From: Delftia tsuruhatensis NBRC 16741
GTDB taxonomy: Bacteria > Pseudomonadota > Gammaproteobacteria > Burkholderiales > Burkholderiaceae_C
Length of the DNA: 49,888 bases
Direction: 5' to 3'
Assembly (NCBI RefSeq): GCF_001571325.1
Contig: NZ_BCTO01000069.1
Span: 1-49,888 of the forward strand
Part shown: piece after piece, positions 1 to 7,205 of the stretch
Position numbering within the stretch: the first letter of the stretch is position 1
Layout of the letters: each line of letters starts with the position of its first letter
Translations under genes and position numbers: made by a program
Notes under the pieces: model-generated
Databases searched by the model: none
The model's input: the letters and a program-made list of their open reading frames with translations, nothing else
Told to the model about the DNA's origin: nothing

Positions 1-304
1 GATGGATGGGGTTGCCTGCGCCCTGGTTGGTGCTGCTGGAGTTGCCCTGGGTGGCGGGGCCGGCGCCGCCGCAGGGGCTGCCGCCGGGCGTGGGGGCGCA
101 GGTGCCGCCGCCCGAGCCGCCACCGCCACCGCCAAGGTCGATGCCGCCGCCCGTGCCGGGGGCGCAGCTTTGCACGGTGGGGTCGCATTTGCCGGAGCCG
201 CCGCCCAGGTTGGGGGCGGCAGTCGCCAGGGTAGGCGTGGCCTGGGCCAGCAGTGCGGCGAGGCATAGCAAGGCGCTGCGCAGCAGCGTGTGCCGTGGGT
301 GCAT
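1..304 (-). CDS. N-terminus of a secreted Gly-rich protein, possibly RHS/YD-repeat type (partial)
   Basis: The gene reads from the ATG at 304 toward the window edge and is cut after about 101 codons. GGGAGAAA lies just upstream as ribosome binding site. The first ~30 residues form a signal peptide (Arg-rich start, hydrophobic LLRSALLCLAALLA core, ATAA-like cleavage region). A low-complexity Gly/Pro/Ser linker with four spaced cysteines follows, and the visible part ends with NQGAGNPIH. A short exported Gly-rich leader followed by a GNPI motif is typical of the start of bacterial RHS/YD-repeat proteins, where a GNP(I/V)...TG motif opens the DUF6531-type region. That family call rests on the last ten residues and is inference. 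The long plus-strand reading frame over this segment is a GC artefact. Confidence 0.55.
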   Translation of the reverse strand, partial: MHPRHTLLRSALLCLAALLAQATPTLATAAPNLGGGSGKCDPTVQSCAPGTGGGIDLGGGGGGSGGGTCAPTPGGSPCGGAGPATQGNSSSTNQGAGNPIH

Positions 305-561
305 GTGAGTTTCTCCCTCGGGATTTTTAGGAATCTCGGGCAGGAGGCGGCCATGCGTCTGGCGGGGAGCTGGTGGAGGCAAGCCTGTGTCCGGGTTGCC
401 GGTCAATCTAGGCAGCTGCGGCGTGCTTGTCTCTAGGAATAGTCTGTTTCTGCGGCCCAAAGGGAGGAATGGGGCGGAAAAGGGGCCGGCGTGGGGCTGT
501 GGCGCAACGGAATGCGGCCGCCCGCATGCCCCACAATCCCCGCCAAAGGAGTGCACGGGCA

Positions 562-1464
562 ATGGACAGATGGCAGGCCATGCGGGTGTTTTGCGGCGTA
601 GTGGATGCGCAGGGCTTCACGGCGGCGCAGGACAGGCTGGGCATGACGCATTCGACCGCCTCGCGCCATGTCAAATGGCTGGAGTCGGAACTGGGCACGC
701 AGCTGCTGCAGCGCAATTCGCGCGGGCTGAGCCTGACCGAGGCGGGGCGCAGCTACTACCTCAGCTGCGTGCAGTTGCTGGAGCAGCTCGATGCGGCCGA
801 GGCCGCGCTGGCCGTGCGCCGCGCACGCGTGGCGGGCGTGCTGCGCATCACGCTGCCGCTGGCCGTGGGCGCCATCGAGCTGGGCGACTGGCTGCCCGAG
901 TTCGAGCAGCAATTCCCGGATCTGGAGCTGCAACTGCTGTGCACCGACCGGCTGGTGGACCTGGTGGCCGAGGGCGTGGATGCAGCCGTGCGCATCAGCC
1001 GGCAATTGCCGGACAGTGGACTGCAGGCGCGGCTGCTCACGCATTCGCCTCTGGTGCTGGTGGCTTCGCCCGCCTATCTGATGCGCCACGGGGTGGTGCA
1101 GGCGCCAGAGCAACTGGCCGCGCACCGCGCCCTGGCCTTTGCTGCGGGTCCGGCCCAGTTGCGCTGGAGCGTGGTGTCCGGGCAGGGCGCTGTCACCGAG
1201 GTCCAGCCGCTAGCGGCATTGCGCACCGATTCGGTGGCCACCATCTTCGAGGCCGCACGCGCGGGGCGGGGCATTGCGGCGCTGACCTGGCATACCGTGC
1301 GCTCGGCCATCGAGCGCGGCCAGCTGGTGCGGGTGCTGCCCTGTTTTCATCTGGGGCAGTACAGCTACCACGCGCTGTATCCGCGCACGCGGCATCTGCG
1401 CCCGGCCGTGCGTGCCTTCGTGGATTTCATGGCACGGCGCTATCGGCAGGGGCCGGGGGACTGA
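562..1464 (+). CDS. LysR-family transcriptional regulator
   Basis: A 300-residue one-component regulator. The start at 562 is preceded by AAAGGAG at 545-551; a longer in-frame extension to 427 lacks a site and is not family-like. Residues 1-60 hold the winged helix-turn-helix (MDRWQAMRVFCGVVDAQGFTAA then the recognition helix with HSTASRHVKWLE), followed by the linker helix and the periplasmic-binding-like effector domain (about 90-290). The sequence is of the CrgA/DsdC-like LTTR group common in Burkholderiales. Its stop is 2 bases from the next start, so it is probably co-transcribed with the small HExxH gene. The target is unknown; the divergent gene at 1-304 is one candidate. Confidence 0.92.
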   Translation: MDRWQAMRVFCGVVDAQGFTAAQDRLGMTHSTASRHVKWLESELGTQLLQRNSRGLSLTEAGRSYYLSCVQLLEQLDAAEAALAVRRARVAGVLRITLPLAVGAIELGDWLPEFEQQFPDLELQLLCTDRLVDLVAEGVDAAVRISRQLPDSGLQARLLTHSPLVLVASPAYLMRHGVVQAPEQLAAHRALAFAAGPAQLRWSVVSGQGAVTEVQPLAALRTDSVATIFEAARAGRGIAALTWHTVRSAIERGQLVRVLPCFHLGQYSYHALYPRTRHLRPAVRAFVDFMARRYRQGPGD

Positions 1465-1466
1465 GC

Positions 1467-1970
1467 ATGGTGTTCTGGAGCCGGCCGCTCGATGCGCAGG
1501 AACAGGCCTTTGTGCGCACGCACTTCGGCGCCTCGCTGGATGCGCTGCTGCCGCGCATGCGCCTTTATCTGCGCCGCCTGGGCGACACGCGCAGGGCGCT
1601 GTCCATGAATGGCGGGCGCATCTTCATGCCGCGCGCCTTTTTCATGCAGTCCGATCCGCGCCAGCCGCTGCGCCTGTCGCATCCGCAGATCGCAGGCATC
1701 TTTGCCCATGAGCTGCTGCACCAGTGGCAGCGCCTGCAGGGCATGCCCGTCACGCGGCAGTCCGCCTGGCTGCAGTTCAAGGCGCTGTGCATGCGCGGTG
1801 ATCCCTATGCCTACGAGCGCTGCGACGATCCCCGGCGCATGCTGCAGCGTTTTGTCCATGCCCAGGTGGAGCAGCAGGGCCAGATGTGGGAGGACCATGT
1901 GCGCGCCTGCGTGGCGGGGCAGGGCGATGCGGCGGGCGCCCTGATCGCGGCCCACGTGCGGGGCACGTGA
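1467..1970 (+). CDS. Small HExxH zincin-like protein
   Basis: A 167-residue soluble protein with no signal peptide. Its most telling element is HELLHQWQ near residue 87, an HExxH zinc-binding/catalytic motif in a helix after IAGIFA. This resembles the metalloprotease-like fold of DUF4157/Vgr-related proteins in length and motif, but I cannot assign a family firmly. It starts 2 bases after the LysR stop, so expression is probably coupled to that gene. A third zinc ligand is not obvious; downstream Glu and His residues (WEDH near 140) are candidates. Proteolytic activity is inferred from the motif only. Confidence 0.75.
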   Translation: MVFWSRPLDAQEQAFVRTHFGASLDALLPRMRLYLRRLGDTRRALSMNGGRIFMPRAFFMQSDPRQPLRLSHPQIAGIFAHELLHQWQRLQGMPVTRQSAWLQFKALCMRGDPYAYERCDDPRRMLQRFVHAQVEQQGQMWEDHVRACVAGQGDAAGALIAAHVRGT

Positions 1971-1971
1971 G

Positions 1972-2520
1972 TCAGCTGGGCTGGATGCTCAGTGCTTCGA
2001 TCAGGTCATGGGCCGACACATCGCGCGCCGCGCCAAAGCCCGCCACGTGCCGGGCGATGGATGGCGTGATGCAGACAAAGCGGAAGTCGCCCAGATCGGT
2101 CATGAACGCGGCTTCGGGGAAGCGCAGCACATAGCTGTCGCGCGCACCATCGGCCAGCACGCTGCCGGGCGGCGGCGTGCTGGCCACGCCTTCAATGGCC
2201 ACGCGCTCCAGTGCATGCACGCCCTCGCCGTCCACTTCGGCCGCGCACACCAGCAGGCTGACGGCCGGGTGCAGCTCCATGGCCCGCGTGTGCGCTGCCA
2301 GTGCGCTGACGTGCAGCACAAAGCAGCCAAACTGCGCATTCCAGGCCCAGGGCACCATGGACAGACGGGGAGCGGGCAGTGCATCGCCAGTCCCGGGGGC
2401 AGGGGAGTCGGCGGGCTGGGTGGCCAGGGCCGCGCTGCGGCGGCGGGCCAGCAGATCGCGCAGCGACAGCTGCAGGCGGGACAGGTGGGGCATGGCGGGC
2501 GTGGAGGGCGTGGAGGGCAT
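1972..2520 (-). CDS. Pyridoxamine 5'-phosphate oxidase-like FMN-binding protein
   Basis: About 182 residues with the split-barrel PPOX/HugZ-like pattern: an N-terminal helix (LSRLQLSLRDLLARRRSAALAT), a beta core with MVPWAWN and FVLHVSALAAHTRAMELHP, and a C-terminal helix with DLGDFRFVCITPSIARHVAGFG. Such proteins bind FMN or heme and act in flavin redox or heme chemistry. The start is uncertain. The frame is open to 2619, but 2520 (MPSTPS) or 2493 (MPHLSRL) fit the family better, and neither has a strong ribosome binding site. It is divergent from the acyl-CoA synthetase across a 227-bp spacer and ends tail-to-tail one base from the HExxH gene. Confidence 0.75.
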   Translation of the reverse strand: MPSTPSTPAMPHLSRLQLSLRDLLARRRSAALATQPADSPAPGTGDALPAPRLSMVPWAWNAQFGCFVLHVSALAAHTRAMELHPAVSLLVCAAEVDGEGVHALERVAIEGVASTPPPGSVLADGARDSYVLRFPEAAFMTDLGDFRFVCITPSIARHVAGFGAARDVSAHDLIEALSIQPS

Positions 2521-2747
2521 GGCGCCATCGTACCCGTGGCGTACTTGTGGCGTGCGCGTGGCCGGCTTGCGAAAGCACAAGGCGAGTTGCGGTGGCACCG
2601 GTATGCCATGGGCGCTCAAGCGTCACTTTGGCGACGATTCCCTGGGGCCTTCCCCAATGCCGGGAACCGGGTGTGCGCCTAGCCTCGCTGGCAAGGCGGA
2701 TTGCCGCCGTCCGATCCACTCACCGACCATTCAACGCCCATCCGTCC

Positions 2748-4439
2748 ATGTCGACCCTGCCCGCGCACCACGCCTTCTGGCCCAGCCGTCTGCCCCATTC
2801 CATCACCGTGCCCGCCACCAGCGTATGGGAGAACCTGGCCGTCAACGCGCGCCGCTATCCCGACAAGCCGGCCATCCGCTACTTCGGCAGCTCCATCAGC
2901 TACCGCGAGCTGTGCGAGGGCACGGAGCGCATGGCGGCCTACCTGCACAGCCTGGGCGTGCAGCGCGGCGACCGCGTGATCCTGCTGATGCAGAACACGC
3001 CTCAGCTCATCCTGGCGCACTACGCCATCTTCCGCGCCAATGCCGTGGTGGTGCCGGTCAATCCCATGAACATGGCCGAGGAGCTCAAGCACTACATCAC
3101 CGACGCCGACGCCAAGGTCGCCATCACCACGGCCGACCTGGCCCCCGAGCTGGCCAAGGCCAGCAACGCGCTGGCGCCGGGCCAGCGGCTCGATCACCTG
3201 ATCGTCACCCAGTTCACCGATGCCTTCGATGCCGGTGTGCAGGGCGACGATGCGCCGCCTGCGCAGTGGCACGACTGGCTGCTCACCCGGCGCGAGCCGG
3301 CTGTGCTGGAGGGCGGCAGCGTCCACACCTGGCAGCAGGCCCTGGCCTGCACCGACGCTGCGCCGCCCCATGTGGTGGGCCGCGACGACATGGCCGTGCT
3401 GCCCTACACCAGCGGCACCACGGGCCACCCCAAGGGCTGCATGCACCCGCACCGCTCCATCAACCACAACGCCGTGGCCGGCAGCTACTGGGGCAGCGGC
3501 ACCAGCGAGGCGGTCGTGCTGGCGGTGGTGCCCATGTTCCACATCACGGGCATGGTGTCGGTGCTGCACACGGCCATCTTCATGGGTGCCACCGTGGTGG
3601 TCATGCCGCGCTGGGACCGCGAGCTGGCCGGGCGGCTGATCTCGCGCTACCAGGTCACCAGCTGGACCAACATCCCCACCATGGTCATCGACCTGCTGGG
3701 CAGCCCCAACTTCGCGCAGTTCGACCTCACCAGCCTCAAGTACATCGGCGGCGGCGGCGCGGCCATGCCCCAGGCCGTGGCCCAGCGCCTGCTGGAGCAA
3801 TACGGCCTGCGCTTTTGCGAGGGCTACGGCCTGACCGAGACCGCTGCGCCCACGCACAGCAACCCGTCCGAGCACCCCAAGCAGCAGTGCCTGGGCATTC
3901 CCTTCATGAGCACGGAGGCGCGCGTCATCGATCCTGACACCGGTGCCGAAGTGCCCCAGGGCGAGCAGGGCGAGATCGTGGTCCACGGGCCCGAGGTCTT
4001 CGACGGCTACTGGAAGCGCCCCGACGCCACGGCCCAGGTCTTCATGGAGATCGACGGCAAGCGGTTCTTTCGCACCGGCGACCTGGGCCACGTGGATGAG
4101 GACGGCTACTACTTCATCACCGACCGCCTCAAGCGCATGATCAACGCCAGCGGCTTCAAGGTCTGGCCGGCCGAGGTCGAATCGCTGATGTTCCGCCACC
4201 CCGCCATCCAGGAAGCCTGCGTGATCTCCACGCGCGACGCCTACCGGGGCGAGTCGGTCAAGGCCGTCGTCGTGCTGCGTGCCGGCAAGGAAGACACCAC
4301 GGCCGAGGACATCATCCAGTGGTGCCGCGAGAACATGGCCGTCTACAAGGCGCCCAAGGTGGTGGAGTTCGTCAAGGCCCTGCCCAAGAGCGGCAGCGGC
4401 AAGGTGATGTGGCGGCAGTTGCAGGAGGCGCAGGCGTAG
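2748..4439 (+). CDS. Acyl-CoA synthetase (AMP-dependent long/medium-chain fatty acid-CoA ligase)
   Basis: A 563-residue ANL-superfamily enzyme that activates a carboxylic acid with ATP to acyl-AMP and transfers it to CoA. The diagnostic motifs are in order: the P-loop YTSGTTGHPKG (about 220-230), YGLTETAAP, RTGDLGHVDEDGYY, the hinge DRLKRMINASGFKVWPAEVE, and the C-terminal catalytic lysine in PKSGSGKVMW. The length is normal for the family. The ATG at 2748 is chosen because the N-terminal PATSVWENLAVNARRYPDKPAIRYFG aligns with family starts; upstream codons are non-coding in character. No partner beta-oxidation gene is adjacent, so the acyl substrate cannot be named. Confidence 0.93.
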   Translation: MSTLPAHHAFWPSRLPHSITVPATSVWENLAVNARRYPDKPAIRYFGSSISYRELCEGTERMAAYLHSLGVQRGDRVILLMQNTPQLILAHYAIFRANAVVVPVNPMNMAEELKHYITDADAKVAITTADLAPELAKASNALAPGQRLDHLIVTQFTDAFDAGVQGDDAPPAQWHDWLLTRREPAVLEGGSVHTWQQALACTDAAPPHVVGRDDMAVLPYTSGTTGHPKGCMHPHRSINHNAVAGSYWGSGTSEAVVLAVVPMFHITGMVSVLHTAIFMGATVVVMPRWDRELAGRLISRYQVTSWTNIPTMVIDLLGSPNFAQFDLTSLKYIGGGGAAMPQAVAQRLLEQYGLRFCEGYGLTETAAPTHSNPSEHPKQQCLGIPFMSTEARVIDPDTGAEVPQGEQGEIVVHGPEVFDGYWKRPDATAQVFMEIDGKRFFRTGDLGHVDEDGYYFITDRLKRMINASGFKVWPAEVESLMFRHPAIQEACVISTRDAYRGESVKAVVVLRAGKEDTTAEDIIQWCRENMAVYKAPKVVEFVKALPKSGSGKVMWRQLQEAQA

Positions 4440-4518
4440 CCCCGCGGGCAGTTCCCATCCATGGGTAAGTCCCACACGCGCTTGCCCAGGGCGCCGTGGG
4501 GCTGTTTGCTGCAGGGGC

Positions 4519-4547
4519 TCTGCAAAGGCTGCGCGCGCATCTATGAT
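4519..4547 (+). promoter_or_regulatory. Candidate sigma70 promoter for the beta-lactamase gene
   Basis: TATGAT at 4542-4547 is a good -10 hexamer in otherwise GC-rich DNA, with TCTGCA at 4519-4524 as a weak -35 (3 of 6 matches) at 17-bp spacing. GCGCGC blocks flank the -10 on both sides and form an imperfect dyad. Transcription would begin near 4554, leaving about 29 bases of leader before the ATG at 4583. Confidence 0.4.
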
Positions 4548-4582
4548 CGCGCGCCAGATACGAACACCGCAGCGCACAGCAC

Positions 4583-5395
4583 ATGCATAGATTTCCTGGG
4601 ACCGCTGCCACGGCCGTGGCAGCTTTTTTTTGGGTTTCCGTTCCCGTCCCCGTTGTCGCGCACGAACTGTGCACCATCGTCGCCGACGCCGACACGGGCC
4701 AGTCCCTGGTGCACAGCGGCCCGGCCTGCGCCGAGCGGGTCACGCCGGCGTCCACCTTCAAGATCGCCATCAGCCTGATGGGCTATGACGCCGGCATCCT
4801 GCAGGACGAGTCCCGGCCCGCGTGGCCGTACCAACCGGAGTATCCGGACTGGGGTGGGGATGCCTGGCGGCGCGATATCACGCCCCAGGCGTGGATGAAA
4901 GACTCGGTGTTCTGGTACTCGCAGCAGGTGGTGATGCGTCTGGGCCAGCAGCGCTTTGACGCCTACGTGAAGGCCTTCCGCTATGGCAACGAGGATGTCT
5001 CTGCCGTGCCAGTGGCCGACCCGGGCCACAACGGCGTGTGGGTGGTGTCTTCGCTGCGCATCTCGGCGGCCGAGCAGGTGGCCTTCATGCGCAGGATCGT
5101 GCGCCGGGAACTGTCTGTGAGCAGTCAGGCCATCGACATGACTGCGCGCATCACCCGGCACCCCGTGCCTGTGGACGGCTGGACCGTGCATGGCAAGACG
5201 GGCACGGGCTCGCCGGGCAGCGACAACCGCTACGACGCCAGCCGGGCCTATGGCTGGTACGTGGGCTGGGCCACCAAGGACCAGCGCAGGCTGGTGTTCG
5301 CCACGCTGATCCAGGACGAGCAGGCGCAAAAGCCCAATGCCGGCCTGCGCGCCCGCGATGCCCTGCTGCAGCGACTGCCTGCCGTGGACCGCTGA
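4583..5395 (+). CDS. blaOXA: Class D (OXA-type) beta-lactamase
   Basis: A 270-residue periplasmic serine beta-lactamase. A signal peptide ends near VPVVA-HE (residue 26). The class D motifs are present: STFK at 57-60 (nucleophile Ser57, carboxylatable Lys60), S108-V109-F110 in MKDSVFWYS, YGN at 134-136 and KTG at 205-207. In the usual S-x-V motif the third position is Val or Ile; here it is Phe. The length fits the family. The gene lies alone, with a candidate promoter just upstream, and looks like an intrinsic chromosomal OXA of an environmental betaproteobacterium, with no mobile element next to it. A terminator-shaped hairpin lies inside its signal-peptide codons (4604-4631). No strong Shine-Dalgarno is visible. 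Confidence 0.93.
   Translation: MHRFPGTAATAVAAFFWVSVPVPVVAHELCTIVADADTGQSLVHSGPACAERVTPASTFKIAISLMGYDAGILQDESRPAWPYQPEYPDWGGDAWRRDITPQAWMKDSVFWYSQQVVMRLGQQRFDAYVKAFRYGNEDVSAVPVADPGHNGVWVVSSLRISAAEQVAFMRRIVRRELSVSSQAIDMTARITRHPVPVDGWTVHGKTGTGSPGSDNRYDASRAYGWYVGWATKDQRRLVFATLIQDEQAQKPNAGLRARDALLQRLPAVDR
4604..4631 (+). terminator. Terminator-shaped palindrome plus T8 inside the start of blaOXA
   Basis: A perfect 20-bp palindrome (4604-4623, GCTGCCACGG and its complement) is followed directly by eight T (4624-4631). This is the shape of an intrinsic terminator, yet it lies within codons 8-17 of the beta-lactamase, encoding TAATAVAAFF of the signal peptide. It could end read-through from the upstream synthetase or attenuate the beta-lactamase itself. 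Confidence 0.55.
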
Positions 5396-5456
5396 CAATG
5401 CACGGGCCGTTCCTTTTCCGTACACCTTCCGCACACGAGCGACAGACCGACACCCG

Positions 5457-5675
5457 ATGAAGACCATTGACGAAATGCTGAACCTGGACCTGCTCACCCC
5501 CGAGCAGCACGTTGAGATCAGCGACTGGATTGCCCGCGCGAATTCCCCCGAAGAAATACTGCAGATGCCCGCCCCTCTTTGGCAGGCCGTGGAGCGGGCC
5601 AGCGAGGCCATGGGCGTCAATGCCGATCTTCTGCGGCCGCCCTCGCTGGATGCGGGCGGCGCGGTCTTCGGATAA
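5457..5675 (+). CDS. Small conserved-looking hypothetical protein
   Basis: A 72-residue acidic, mostly helical protein starting MKTIDEMLNLDLLTPEQHVEI, with a second helix around WQAVERASEAMGVNADLL. It begins 61 bases after the beta-lactamase stop on the same strand. No signal peptide, membrane segment or known motif is visible. The codon pattern and protein-like composition suggest a real gene, but the ribosome binding site is weak and no function can be given. Confidence 0.55.
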   Translation: MKTIDEMLNLDLLTPEQHVEISDWIARANSPEEILQMPAPLWQAVERASEAMGVNADLLRPPSLDAGGAVFG

Positions 5676-5743
5676 AGCGTGCTACGCCTCGTCCCGGACC
5701 CCTTTCCCGGCTTTCGCGGGCACATCAAAGTGCATAGCACGCT
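5676..5743. repeat. 9-bp inverted repeat between convergent genes
   Basis: AGCGTGCTA (5676-5684) and TAGCACGCT (5735-5743) are perfect inverted copies separated by 50 bases, in the gap between the convergent small ORF and the flavoprotein. It may be a bidirectional transcription stop. There is no T-tract. Confidence 0.35.
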
Positions 5744-5762
5744 CTAGGGCGGGCGCCGCAGT

Positions 5763-6662
5763 TCACCATCCCATCATCGACCGGTGCGCGCCAATGCCGG
5801 CCATGGCGCCATCGCTCACGGCCATGGCCACGTTGCCGGCCGCGCGGGCCGCGTCGCCACAGGCGAACACGTTGGGGACGCTGGTGGCCTGGCCTTCCGC
5901 GACCTTGACGAAGGGACCCATGGGGCCTTCTTCCAGGGCGCAGCCCAGCTGTTCGGCCACGGGGCTGGCGATGCGGGTGCGCGGCTGGGTGAACAGGCCA
6001 TCCATGACCAGGCGGCGGCCGTCCTGCAGCAGCACGTCGGCCCGGCCTTCCAGGCGGGCGATGGGGGTGGCCTCCACCTGCGTGCCGCGGCGTGCGAAGG
6101 CGGCCAGCTCATCGGCACTTGGCGCGTAGGCGCCGTTGAGCAGCAGGGTGGTCTGGCCCCAGTCGGGAAGCATGACGGCGTGGTGATGGGCCAGGGCCGA
6201 GCTGGCAATGATGCCGATGCGCCCCGCATTCATCTCGTAGCCGTGGCAGTACGGGCAATGGAAGACGCTGCGGCCCCAGCGCTCGGCCAGTCCCGGCACG
6301 GGCGGCAGGCTGTCATGCACGCCCAGCGCCAGGACGAGGCGGGCGGCGCTGATGGCGGTGCCCGCTGCACGGAACTCCAGCCGGCCATCGGGCGCCACGC
6401 GGGCGACTTCGGCCGTGCCGTCCAGCCACTGCACGGTGGGGTAGGCCATCAGCTGCTGCCGGGCCTGGGCGGCGATCTGGGCGGGGGCGACGCCATCCTG
6501 GGTGAGAAAGCCGTGCGATGTTTCGCCGGCCTGGTCCACGAAGCGGTTGCGCCGCAGCCCGGCATCGACCACCAGCACCTGGCGGCGCGCACGCGCCAGT
6601 TGCAGGGCGGCGGACAGGCCGGCATAGCTGCCGCCGATGACGGCGAAATCAATGTGTTTCAT
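5763..6662 (-). CDS. Thioredoxin-reductase-like FAD/NAD(P)H oxidoreductase
   Basis: A 299-residue flavoprotein with the two-dinucleotide-fold layout of low-molecular-weight thioredoxin reductases. The FAD motif is DFAVIGGSYAGLSAALQLARA at the N-terminus, a redox-active Cys136-Pro-Tyr-Cys139 sits in HCPYCHGYE, and the late FAD motif is NVFACGDAAR. The CPYCHGYE context resembles GliT-type disulfide oxidoreductases more than E. coli TrxB (CATCDG). The start at 6662 follows CAGGAG; an upstream in-frame codon at 6728 lies inside the regulator and is rejected. It overlaps the end of the Rrf2 gene by 14 bases, so the two are one transcript, and Rrf2 probably controls it in response to a thiol or electrophile signal. 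Confidence 0.9.
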   Translation of the reverse strand: MKHIDFAVIGGSYAGLSAALQLARARRQVLVVDAGLRRNRFVDQAGETSHGFLTQDGVAPAQIAAQARQQLMAYPTVQWLDGTAEVARVAPDGRLEFRAAGTAISAARLVLALGVHDSLPPVPGLAERWGRSVFHCPYCHGYEMNAGRIGIIASSALAHHHAVMLPDWGQTTLLLNGAYAPSADELAAFARRGTQVEATPIARLEGRADVLLQDGRRLVMDGLFTQPRTRIASPVAEQLGCALEEGPMGPFVKVAEGQATSVPNVFACGDAARAAGNVAMAVSDGAMAGIGAHRSMMGW

Positions 6663-7134
6663 GCTGGTGCTCCTGCAGTTGGTACCAGCCCTGGCCGCCC
6701 GCTGCGCGGTGGCGCGCCAGGCGGGCATGGAAGTCCTGGGACAGGGCAGCCAGCGTCACCGAGCCCAGGCGCGCGAGCAGGGCGGCCTCGGCTTGCTGCA
6801 CCGCGTTGCTCAGCGCTTCGTTCACGGCCTGGGCGACCAGGCATTCGGGCCGGTCTTCCCTGAAGCCCAGCGACACCAGATCAGGGGCGCCCAAGGCTTC
6901 ATGCACGTCGCGCAGCGTGGTGCGGTCCAGCTCGCAAGACAGCACCCAGCCCCCGCCATGGCCTTTGGTGGAGGTGACAAGGCCTGCATCGCGCAGGCCC
7001 GACATCAGCCGGCGCAGCACGACCGGGTTGGTCTGCAGCGCGGCGGCGAGCATGTCGGAGGTGGCAGGTCCATCGCCCTCGGCCATGTGCAGCAGCACAT
7101 GCAGGACGTCCGAGAATTGGCTGTTCTGTTTCAT
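6649..7134 (-). CDS. Rrf2-family transcriptional regulator
   Basis: A 161-residue winged-helix protein of the Rrf2 family: SDVLHVLLHMAEG, TSDMLAAALQTNPVVLRRLMSGLRDAGLV as the helix-turn-helix, then the GHGGGWVL wing. It has only one cysteine in the sensor region (PECLV), so it lacks the three-Cys cluster that binds Fe-S in IscR/NsrR; redox sensing through an iron-sulfur cluster is unlikely. Pairing with a thiol-type flavoprotein suggests a stress or electrophile response. The ATG lies inside a perfect dyad at 7133-7153, suggesting autoregulation. No Shine-Dalgarno is visible. Confidence 0.9.
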   Translation of the reverse strand: MKQNSQFSDVLHVLLHMAEGDGPATSDMLAAALQTNPVVLRRLMSGLRDAGLVTSTKGHGGGWVLSCELDRTTLRDVHEALGAPDLVSLGFREDRPECLVAQAVNEALSNAVQQAEAALLARLGSVTLAALSQDFHARLARHRAAGGQGWYQLQEHQHETH

Positions 7135-7153
7135 GCAACATTATTTGTTGCAT
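7133..7153. promoter_or_regulatory. Palindromic operator candidate overlapping the Rrf2 start codon
   Basis: ATGCAACA (7133-7140), spacer TTATT, TGTTGCAT (7146-7153): a perfect 8+5+8 inverted repeat in locally AT-rich DNA. The minus-strand ATG of the Rrf2 gene (7134-7132) lies at its edge. Dyads of this size upstream of Rrf2 genes usually bind the regulator itself. Confidence 0.6.
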
Positions 7154-7205
7154 GAGTGTGGCCTTGTTTCGCGAAGGGATATGGACCTGCCGTCCGGGTG
7201 CGCCA

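Noticed and set aside
2679..4577. A 632-codon open frame antisense to the acyl-CoA synthetase
   Set aside because: Third-position GC keeps antisense frames open; its residues are Gly/His/Val-rich with no domain, while the sense strand has all ligase motifs.
5676..5743. Terminal inverted repeats of a small mobile element
   Set aside because: Arms of only 9 bp, 50 bases between, no target duplication and no transposase.
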